Below are positions 55,810-64,000 of a stretch of DNA of 64,000 bases, piece after piece. The notes under the pieces are model-generated. The model searched no databases. It was given only the letters and a program-made list of their open reading frames with translations, and was not told where the DNA came from. How positions within the stretch are numbered: position 1 is the stretch's first letter; every line of letters starts with the position of its first letter. The DNA comes from Tuberibacillus sp. Marseille-P3662 (lineage in GTDB: Bacteria > Bacillota > Bacilli > Bacillales > Sporolactobacillaceae). The stretch lies in contig NZ_FXBS01000003.1 of the NCBI RefSeq assembly GCF_900178005.1, positions 347,035 to 411,034 of the forward strand, in the 5' to 3' direction. The position numbers and the translations under genes were made by a program.

Positions 55810-58029
55810 ATGCAGACGACTGAAAGGGTCTCACCAAAATTAAATCGCTTAGAAGGTGAACTTCTAGCACGATTTCCACAACTAGATATATCGGCAGTCA
55901 TCGAAAAAACAAGTCAGCAAAGTCAACATAAAAATGAGGCTGAACTTGACCAGCTATTGGCGCTTAATATATTAGAAAAAATCACAGCCGAGGAACCGGA
56001 CTGGACCTATGCCGCAGCTTATGTTTTCCTACAACAACTCTATGAAGAGACAAAGACGAGACGTGATATTGCATCAGGTTATGGTGATTTTTACGGACTG
56101 ATTGAAACGTTGACGAACATGGGCGTTTACTCTCATGAATTAATCAATACTTATAGCCATGAAGATATTCAAGAGTTGGAAAATACTATTGACTCTGATA
56201 AAGATTCTCTTTTTACTTACATAGGTATTAAAACCTTGAGTGATCGTTATCTAGCTCGGGATTATGAAGGACATATCTATGAACTTCCACAAGAACGCTT
56301 GATGATCATTGCGATGACTTTGATGAAACAGGAACAAGCGGATCGCCGGCTTGAGTGGGTTAAAGAAGCCTATTGGGCCTTATCAAATCTATATATGACC
56401 GTGGCAACACCCACATTGGCCAATGCGGGCAAGTCTTATGGTCAGTTAAGCTCATGTTTTATAGATACTGTGGATGATAGTTTGCGCGGCATCTATGATT
56501 CGAATACGGATGTTGCGACGCTATCAAAAAATGGCGGCGGCATTGGTATCTATCTTGGCAAGATTCGTTCCCGTGGATCCGATATAAAAGGGTTCAAAGG
56601 TGTTTCTTCAGGTGTTCTGCCTTGGATGAAGCAATTAAATAATACGGCTGTCTCCGTCGATCAATTGGGTCAACGTCAGGGAGCTGTCGCCGTTTATTTG
56701 GATTGTTGGCATCAGGATATCTTTGATTTCCTTGACGCCAAACTAAACAACGGTGATGAGAGGTATCGGACCCATGATTTATTTACGGCCGTTTGTATTC
56801 CTGACTTATTTATGGAAAAGGTTGCTGCCAGGGAAGATTGGTATTTATTTGATCCGCATGAAGTTCGAAAAGTGATGGGATTTTCACTAGAAGACTTTTA
56901 TGATGAAACCAAAGGTAACGGTGAGTTTCGAGCCCATTACCAGGCTTGTGTTGACCATGAAGGCTTGTCGAAAGTAAAGGTACCGGCTATCGATATTTTT
57001 AAACGAATCATGGTCTCCCAACTTGAAACGGGAACACCGTTTATGTTCTATCGGGATACCGCCAATCGGATGAATGCGAATAAGCATGAAGGCATGGTGT
57101 ACGGAAGTAACCTTTGTACGGAAATTGTCCAAAATATGTCGGCGACAACTGTCACAGAAGAAAAAGTTGAGGACGGTAAAATTATCATTATGAAAGAACC
57201 GGGTGACTTTGTCGTTTGTAATCTATCATCGATTTCGATGGCCAGTGCGATTCAAGATGAGGTACTAGAGCGATTAATTCCGGTCCAAGTTCGGATGCTT
57301 GATAATGTTATTGATATTAATGATATCGAAGTCAAACAAGCGAGCCAGTCGAATCAAAAATATCGTGCGGTAGGTCTAGGAACCTTCGGATGGCACCATC
57401 TACTGGCCCTTCAAAAAATTGCGTGGGAATCGGAAGAGGCTGTGAACTATGCTGACCAAATCTATGAAACAATCGCCTATCATGCGATTAAGGCGAGCTG
57501 TGAGTTGGCTAAGGAAAAGGGCGCTTATCCAACTTTTCATGGATCGGATTGGTCAACAGGTGACTATTTTGACCAGCATGGTTATACCAGTCGCCAATGG
57601 CAAGCGCTAAAAGCGGATGTACAGGCACACGGTATAAGGAATGGCTATTTAATGGCTGTTGCCCCGAATTCATCAACGTCGATCATTGCTGGTTCAACAG
57701 CGTCCATTGACCCGATTTTTAGCAAAGCCTATTCGGAAGAAAAGAAAAATTATAAGATTCCAGTTACAGCGCCTGATTTGAATGTCGAAACGACCTGGTA
57801 TTATAAGTCCGCCTTTAATATTGACCAAAGCATGAGTATTAGACAAAACGCGGCTAGACAAAAACACATCGACCAATCGGTTTCGTTTAATATCTATGTC
57901 CACAATGATATCAAGGCGAAAGACTTATTAGGTCTTCATTTTGAAGCTTGGGAATCGGGGCTTAAGACCACTTATTATACAAGATCAACGTCCACAGAGG
58001 TCGATGATTGTGAAAGCTGCGAATCTTAA
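55810..58029 (+). CDS. nrdA: Class I ribonucleoside-diphosphate reductase, alpha subunit
   Basis: A 739-residue catalytic subunit reducing NDPs to dNDPs. Active-site features: the first redox Cys in QLSSCFIDTVDDSL, the NGGGIGIYLGKIRSRGSDI substrate loop, NLCTEIVQNMS with the radical-site Cys, and ATPNSSTSI-like APNSSTSIIAGSTASIDP. The C-terminal swinging Cys pair is CESC. The N-terminal 90 residues look like a degenerate ATP-cone region. No nrdI or nrdH is adjacent, so class Ia is favoured over Ib, but the subclass is not certain. ATG at 55810 has GGAAGGAG upstream. Control: NrdR boxes plus B12 riboswitch. Confidence 0.92.
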   Translation: MQTTERVSPKLNRLEGELLARFPQLDISAVIEKTSQQSQHKNEAELDQLLALNILEKITAEEPDWTYAAAYVFLQQLYEETKTRRDIASGYGDFYGLIETLTNMGVYSHELINTYSHEDIQELENTIDSDKDSLFTYIGIKTLSDRYLARDYEGHIYELPQERLMIIAMTLMKQEQADRRLEWVKEAYWALSNLYMTVATPTLANAGKSYGQLSSCFIDTVDDSLRGIYDSNTDVATLSKNGGGIGIYLGKIRSRGSDIKGFKGVSSGVLPWMKQLNNTAVSVDQLGQRQGAVAVYLDCWHQDIFDFLDAKLNNGDERYRTHDLFTAVCIPDLFMEKVAAREDWYLFDPHEVRKVMGFSLEDFYDETKGNGEFRAHYQACVDHEGLSKVKVPAIDIFKRIMVSQLETGTPFMFYRDTANRMNANKHEGMVYGSNLCTEIVQNMSATTVTEEKVEDGKIIIMKEPGDFVVCNLSSISMASAIQDEVLERLIPVQVRMLDNVIDINDIEVKQASQSNQKYRAVGLGTFGWHHLLALQKIAWESEEAVNYADQIYETIAYHAIKASCELAKEKGAYPTFHGSDWSTGDYFDQHGYTSRQWQALKADVQAHGIRNGYLMAVAPNSSTSIIAGSTASIDPIFSKAYSEEKKNYKIPVTAPDLNVETTWYYKSAFNIDQSMSIRQNAARQKHIDQSVSFNIYVHNDIKAKDLLGLHFEAWESGLKTTYYTRSTSTEVDDCESCES

Positions 58030-58056
58030 TAGGGTTCAGAAGGAGGAGGAATTGAT

Positions 58057-59094
58057 TTGGAAACATTACATGAACGGAAACTGTATGATGTGAATGCCCC
58101 AAATGCGTCGACTGGCATTATTAATGGGACGAGTTCAAATGTTCTTAACTGGGATGACACGCGCTTTCCGTGGGCCTATTCGCTGTATAAGACAATGTTG
58201 TCGAACTTTTGGACGCCGTTTGAGATTAATATGTCGAATGATATCAAACAATATCAACAATTAACAGACGATGAACAGCGTGCTTTTAATAAAATTATCG
58301 GTCTATTAGCGTTCTTGGACAGTATTCAGACGGATTACGCCGGACGGGTCGCCAATTATTTAACAGACTCAAGTTTATGTGCCCTCATGACCGTACTAGG
58401 CTTTCAGGAAGTGGTTCATAATCAATCTTACTCTTATGTTTTATCAAGTGTGACCAATAAGCAAAACCAAGATGAAATCTTTGAATATTGGAAGCATGAC
58501 GAAGTCTTAAGAGAGCGCAATGATTTTATTGTTGAGGGCTATCAAAGATTTATCGATGATCCCACGCCGCAAACGTTTATGGAGTCCATCGTTTTTGATG
58601 TCATTCTTGAGGGACTCAACTTTTATTCTGGTTTCGCCTTTTTCTATAATCTTGCACGTAATCAAAAGATGGTATCGACATCAACGATGATAAATTATAT
58701 TAATCGTGACGAACAGCAGCATGTGAACTTGTTTGCCCGTATATTTAAAGCCGTACGTGAAGATTATCCAGAGTTGAAGACGGCCGAGAATGACGAATTT
58801 GTACGCCAAACCTTTATAAAGGCTGCGGAATTGGAAATTAATTGGGGCCGCTATATTATCGGTGATCGATTTGATGGTATCACTATGGAAGAATTGGAAG
58901 CTTATATTAAGTTCACAGCTAATACACGGGTCAAGCAATTAGGTGTGGACAGCCCATTCAGTGACTATAATAAGAATCCGTTACCGTGGATTAAGGCCTA
59001 TTCGGATGTCAATGCCGGTAAAAGTGACTTCTTTGAACAAAAATCAAGGCAATATACGAAAGTGACCGATACGAACGGTTTTGATGATTTATAG
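58057..59094 (+). CDS. nrdB: Class I ribonucleotide reductase, beta (radical) subunit
   Basis: A 345-residue diiron protein generating the radical for the alpha subunit. Iron ligands are seen in GLLAFLDSIQTDYA (Asp), FQEVVHNQSYSYV (Glu and His), FDVILEGLNFYSGFAFF (Glu) and INRDEQQHVNLFARIF (Glu and His). The radical Tyr is present four residues after the first His (HNQSY), so this is not the Tyr-less class Ic type. TTG at 58057 follows AGGAGGAGGA. It is co-transcribed with the alpha subunit and followed by a terminator. Confidence 0.94.
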   Translation: METLHERKLYDVNAPNASTGIINGTSSNVLNWDDTRFPWAYSLYKTMLSNFWTPFEINMSNDIKQYQQLTDDEQRAFNKIIGLLAFLDSIQTDYAGRVANYLTDSSLCALMTVLGFQEVVHNQSYSYVLSSVTNKQNQDEIFEYWKHDEVLRERNDFIVEGYQRFIDDPTPQTFMESIVFDVILEGLNFYSGFAFFYNLARNQKMVSTSTMINYINRDEQQHVNLFARIFKAVREDYPELKTAENDEFVRQTFIKAAELEINWGRYIIGDRFDGITMEELEAYIKFTANTRVKQLGVDSPFSDYNKNPLPWIKAYSDVNAGKSDFFEQKSRQYTKVTDTNGFDDL

Positions 59095-59102
59095 GATGAT
59101 CT

Positions 59103-59147
59103 AAATGAGCTCCTAGAAGCAGTAACAGTCTTCTGGGCTCATTTTTT
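59103..59147 (+). terminator. Terminator of the nrd operon
   Basis: AATGAGCTCCTAGAAG pairs imperfectly with CTTCTGGGCTCATT, then TTTT. Confidence 0.8.
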
Positions 59148-59283
59148 GATATTATGAAGATGGCTGTGTGAAGTTATGAAATAAATTTTGAAAAATATTG
59201 TAACACATTTGTCAAGTCCATTTTATTGAGTTTGTGCTTTTTTCATGAGAAAATAGTGTCAAAAGCACAAAGGAACGATTCAT

Positions 59284-59967
59284 ATGCCAAAATTACCAAA
59301 ATGGTTAAAAAAATCGTTTGTAACGATGGTAACGGTATTGACGCTTGGGACAGTCGTTCCACAAGTTAATATACAAGCTGAGTCAAAGCCATCCAATACT
59401 GATATTGAAGGGTCAAAAGATCATAAAGGATTATCGTCAGCAGCAACGGTAGAGCAAACCCTTGTTGTTGATCAACCCACCGAACAAGCTGATTTTGATG
59501 CTAATGAGACACTGGACAGTTGGCCGGAAATTGCGGCAACAATCAATGATAATGATGAACTATTAGCACGTTTTAATGAATATACACGTGAACAAGCCGA
59601 ATCGCAAGGTTTTGCTAAGTTTGGAGACACGATTTCAGCAGAAATTGGTCCAACTTATAGCCAAAAAATTGTCCCAAAATTTGGCGATGCTGTTCTATCA
59701 CTTGCGAATACAACCGATGATCATCTTTTGAAATTTGTTGATGTCAGCAATAATCCAGCTGGCGGTACCGGGGAACGGATACTGAATGTCTATGATACAC
59801 GCACAGGTGAGGAAATGATTAAATTCCATGTGCGCCGGGATCACCCGCCACAAGAAGGTTACTGGTTTAACTTTCATTACCATACGTATGAAGATGGATT
59901 CCAGTCACACCGTGAATTGGAAAAAGTGTATTGGGATAAAAATATGCCGCCCAAATGGGTGAACTAA
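59284..59967 (+). CDS. ypjP: YpjP-like secreted protein
   Basis: A 227-residue protein with a basic N-terminus and hydrophobic stretch (FVTMVTVLTLGTVVPQVNIQA), probably a signal peptide or anchor. An acidic, low-complexity linker follows. The C-terminal half is conserved: KFGDTISAEIGPTYSQKIVPK, then FHVRRDHPPQEGYWFNFHYH and VYWDKNMPPKW. This matches YpjP of Bacillus, which is of unknown function. The many His residues near the end are striking for metal binding, but that is conjecture. Monocistronic. Confidence 0.85.
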   Translation: MPKLPKWLKKSFVTMVTVLTLGTVVPQVNIQAESKPSNTDIEGSKDHKGLSSAATVEQTLVVDQPTEQADFDANETLDSWPEIAATINDNDELLARFNEYTREQAESQGFAKFGDTISAEIGPTYSQKIVPKFGDAVLSLANTTDDHLLKFVDVSNNPAGGTGERILNVYDTRTGEEMIKFHVRRDHPPQEGYWFNFHYHTYEDGFQSHRELEKVYWDKNMPPKWVN

Positions 59968-60002
59968 GTTGCCGATATGCACGCCGGCAGCTTTTTTTTT
60001 TA
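59968..60002 (+). terminator. Terminator of ypjP
   Basis: GTTGCCG / CGGCAGC stem followed by nine or more T residues. Confidence 0.82.
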
Positions 60003-60070
60003 TGAACTATTAACAAATGTCCATGCATGCGATATAATGCAATCAAACACTGAAATAAACACTTTTGAAA

Positions 60071-60141
60071 CACTCGTATAATCGCGGGAATAAGGCCTGC
60101 AAGTTTCTACCGGATGACCGTTAATCATCCGACTACGAGTG
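60071..60141 (+). promoter_or_regulatory. Guanine (purine) riboswitch
   Basis: A complete purine aptamer: P1 CACTCGTA / TACGAGTG, then ATAATCGCGGG, P2/P3 loops and the core TTTCTACC and CCGACTACGAG. The specificity base is C (GAC-TAC), which selects guanine rather than adenine. It precedes xpt-pbuX. Confidence 0.95.
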
Positions 60142-60175
60142 AGTTGGTTTTCATATATTGACACGTCTCATTTAA

Positions 60176-62210
<2,035 letters not shown>

Positions 62211-62236
62211 AGTAAAACGATTTATACCAAAACACC

Positions 62237-62297
62237 AAAACATGACGTTTAGGCTCCCATTATAACAGTGGGTGTTGCCTGAGCGTCATGTTTTTTA
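62237..62297 (+). terminator. Terminator of xpt-pbuX
   Basis: AAAACATGACG-(loop)-CGTCATGTTTT outer stem with an inner AGGC/GCCT helix, then TTTTA. Confidence 0.85.
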
Positions 62298-62403
62298 TTC
62301 TACTACTTTCGATAAACGGGAAGGATGATTCGTTAATGAGTCGAATTCTATTTAAAAAGGGAAAGTATTTTTGTGGTGGATAGATGCTGAAAGGAGCATA
62401 CAT

Positions 62404-62874
62404 ATGTCGCTAGAATTAACATCAATGACGGAAGAAAGATTTAATCAATATTATAAGCATGCTTTGAAAGCGTATGCAGATGAACACGTGAAAGCAGGAA
62501 ATTGGAAAGAAGAAGAGGCCATTCAAAAGGCTCGGCAACAATTTGAGCAACTGTTGCCAGATGGGCTAGAAACAAAGGATCATCATCTGCTATCTATTTT
62601 ACATGATGGAGAACCTATCGGGATTTTATGGTTGCGTGTCCAATCAAATCATCAAGAAAAGCAAGCCATTATATTTGACATTAAGCTTGATGAGGATCAG
62701 CGTGGGAAAGGATTCGGAACAGCCGCAATGGAAGCTATTGACGAGTATGCACAGTCAATGGGTGTCCAGCAAATACGCCTACATGTTTTCGCACATAATC
62801 AACGAGCTAAATCCCTTTATGAAAAAATGGGTTATGACATGACGGGTTATCAAATGTCGAAAAGGTTATCATGA
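62404..62874 (+). CDS. GNAT family N-acetyltransferase
   Basis: A 156-residue acetyl-CoA-dependent transferase. Motif A reads DEDQRGKGFGTAAMEAIDEYA (the Q/R-x-x-G-x-G/A acetyl-CoA loop). Motif B is VQQIRLHVFAHNQRAKSLYEKMGY, then a final strand. The N-terminal 50 residues are helical and unlike known subfamilies. ATG at 62404 has AAAGGAG upstream. The acceptor substrate is unknown. Confidence 0.88.
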   Translation: MSLELTSMTEERFNQYYKHALKAYADEHVKAGNWKEEEAIQKARQQFEQLLPDGLETKDHHLLSILHDGEPIGILWLRVQSNHQEKQAIIFDIKLDEDQRGKGFGTAAMEAIDEYAQSMGVQQIRLHVFAHNQRAKSLYEKMGYDMTGYQMSKRLS

Positions 62875-62937
62875 CATAATATAGATACTTTATGATAGTC
62901 ACATCAACACTTTTGTTTAATAAAGGAGAAATAGAAT

Positions 62938-63384
62938 ATGAACACGTCTACGAACGATGGTATCCATGATCTTTACCACAAACTCATCAATGCATGGAAC
63001 AACCGTGATGCTCATGGAATGGCTGAGCTGTTTTCGGAGGATGGGGTTCAAATTGGGTTTGATGGGAGCAAGGTCATTGGACGTGAGGAACTTTTATCAC
63101 ATCTTAAGCCCATTTTTAAAAATCATCCTACACCTCCATTTATAAGTAAGGTTAAGAACATACGAATGCTGGGATCTGCTGCTATGCTGCATGCTATTGT
63201 AGGAATGGTACCACCTGGGAAAACAGACATTGCTCCGGAACTAAATGCTCATCAAACGCTAGTCGCAGTTAAGAAAGATGATGCATGGGAAATTGAACTG
63301 TTTCAGAACACGCCAGCCCAGTATCATGGGAGACCTGATTTAGTCGAACAAATGACAGAGGAGCTTAAAGACTCATTTATGTAA
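62938..63384 (+). CDS. SgcJ/EcaC-type SnoaL-like protein
   Basis: A 148-residue NTF2-fold protein with the family pattern IHDLYHKLINAWNNRDAHGM, then AELFSEDGVQIGFDG and a final beta sheet (AHQTLVAVKKDDAWEIELFQNTP). SgcJ/EcaC/DUF4440 proteins are of varied or unknown function. The start follows AAAGGAGAAATAGAAT. It follows the GNAT gene by 63 bases on the same strand. Confidence 0.8.
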   Translation: MNTSTNDGIHDLYHKLINAWNNRDAHGMAELFSEDGVQIGFDGSKVIGREELLSHLKPIFKNHPTPPFISKVKNIRMLGSAAMLHAIVGMVPPGKTDIAPELNAHQTLVAVKKDDAWEIELFQNTPAQYHGRPDLVEQMTEELKDSFM

Positions 63385-63740
63385 GGGTAGATAAGATGGC
63401 TGCTGTCTTTAAGGCAATGGAAAGAAAATTTATGGGAATATAATTTATGAAGGGTGACTGCGTTCTTGAATTCTAAATGGTATGTGGTGTTATATTAATC
63501 TTTTTAGTTGGCGCTTCATTATGATTGTGACACCCAAGTTAGAAGTATCTTCAATAATGGAATGTATTCATTTTTTCAGTTGGATTAATATTATGCTTGA
63601 TAGGGATAAGGTCATCTAATTCTACTTATACAATTTAAGGTTTTGGGAACTAGTCAAGATTATTTTAAGGAACATATCTTAAAACGAAATAGCGAATCCT
63701 ACTAAATTGTTTTGAACTAAAAATCATATAAAAAAAGTTG
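63385..63740. other. Non-coding stretch before the rRNA promoters
   Basis: AT-rich with stop codons in all frames and no recognised gene, tRNA or repeat. AAAACGAAATAGCGAATCC near 63680 loosely resembles part of the rRNA leader. Confidence 0.5.
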
Positions 63741-63920
63741 TTGACTCAATCAGTTGATTTTGATAAATTAATAAATGTCGCTTTTGAGCGAAGCTAAGCC
63801 AATTTTGAAGATATCTATTGACTTCATTAATAAGTTTTGGTATATTAATAGATGTCGCTCTTGAAGCGTCCGGAAACAAGATAAAACATTGTTGACACTA
63901 AAGATAACTTTTGATATACT
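63741..63920 (+). promoter_or_regulatory. Three tandem rRNA operon promoters
   Basis: P1: TTGACT (63741-63746)-17-TAAATT. P2: TTGACT (63818-63823)-17-TATATT. P3: TTGACA (63892-63897)-17-TATACT (63915-63920). They are 74-77 bases apart. P1 and P2 are followed by a similar AATA(A/G)ATGTCGCT start region, and P3 by AATTGAGTCGCT. Their strength and spacing fit rrn promoters. Confidence 0.82.
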
Positions 63921-63963
63921 AATTGAGTCGCTTTGACGAGAAATAGCCTTAGCGAATCGATAG

Positions 63964-64000
63964 ATTGCTCTTTGAAAACTAAACAAAAACTCAAGCGCTG
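63964..64000 (+). promoter_or_regulatory. rRNA leader with boxA-like element
   Basis: TTGCTCTTTGAAAACTAAAC is the Bacilli pre-16S leader motif, including boxA-like TGCTCTTTG. The 16S gene should start within a few hundred bases past the window. Confidence 0.8.

Noticed and set aside
63768..63986. 72-codon frame on the minus strand at the right edge
   Set aside because: It runs antisense through the rRNA promoters and has no ribosome site or family likeness.

Overview
The window looks like chromosome from an aerobic, spore-forming member of the Bacillales. The GC content is moderate to low, Shine-Dalgarno sites are strong (AAGGAGG), and TTG and GTG starts are common. The gene families are Bacillus-type: GlpP antitermination, the yjlC-ndh pair, LipM, GltC, ClpE with CtsR boxes, YpjP, KhtTU, YjcD, and DUF1657/DUF421 with a sigma-G-like promoter. 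Most of it is housekeeping metabolism rather than a genomic island. The genus cannot be named from sequence alone.

Layout. 1-5.1 kb: end of a dispersed repeat, a quinone-oxidoreductase-like dehydrogenase with a phosphoesterase, a TPR protein, a luciferase-like flavoenzyme, then a two-spacer CRISPR array with a leader and no cas genes. 5.2-7.8 kb: KhtTU K+/H+ antiporter, a YczE-type membrane protein, tRNA-Thr(CGT). 7.9-12.9 kb: glycerol regulon glpP, glpF-glpK, glpD, with two GlpP-type leader terminators and a cre-like site on the glpF promoter. 12.9-14.7 kb: yjlC-ndh behind a Rex-like operator. 15-19.9 kb: MFS exporter, bactofilin, TPP riboswitch-thiT, DUF1657 and DUF421 spore-type genes, PfpI protein. 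20-24.2 kb: pheA, a DASS carboxylate transporter, a small membrane protein, a ZIP transporter. 24.6-28.9 kb: odhAB. 29-32.9 kb: MerR-methyltransferase fusion, YrhK, ArsR regulator with a divergent CDF exporter, ctaG. 33-37 kb: clpE with three promoters and three CtsR boxes, an isochorismatase-fold protein, a Cof-type phosphatase. 37-42.7 kb: YjcD helicase, a PadR pseudogene cut by a 104-bp tandem repeat, an AGCS symporter, uvsE. 43-47.5 kb: a BMP-family lipoprotein overlapping a chemoreceptor, then lipM-lipA. 47.5-55 kb: a full MITE-like element, gltC and glutamate synthase. 55-59.1 kb: a candidate small RNA, NrdR boxes, a cobalamin riboswitch and class I ribonucleotide reductase. 59.3-63.4 kb: ypjP, guanine riboswitch-xpt-pbuX, a GNAT enzyme and a SnoaL-like protein. 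The right edge carries three tandem rRNA promoters and the start of an rRNA leader; the rRNA genes lie outside.

How the genes connect. GlpD and Ndh both feed electrons to the quinone pool, and their regulators sense glycerol-3-phosphate, carbon status and NADH/NAD+. LipM and LipA make the lipoyl group that OdhB carries. OdhAB and glutamate synthase compete for 2-oxoglutarate. The B12 riboswitch on class I ribonucleotide reductase suggests a B12-dependent reductase elsewhere in the genome.

Items most worth a second look: the orphan CRISPR array, the 104-bp repeat rich in TGTCCC that replaced the front of a padR gene, the MITE-like family with CTGGRACAAA ends, the binding-protein/chemoreceptor overlap, the forespore-type promoters of the DUF1657/DUF421 genes, and the structured RNA candidate near 55.3 kb.
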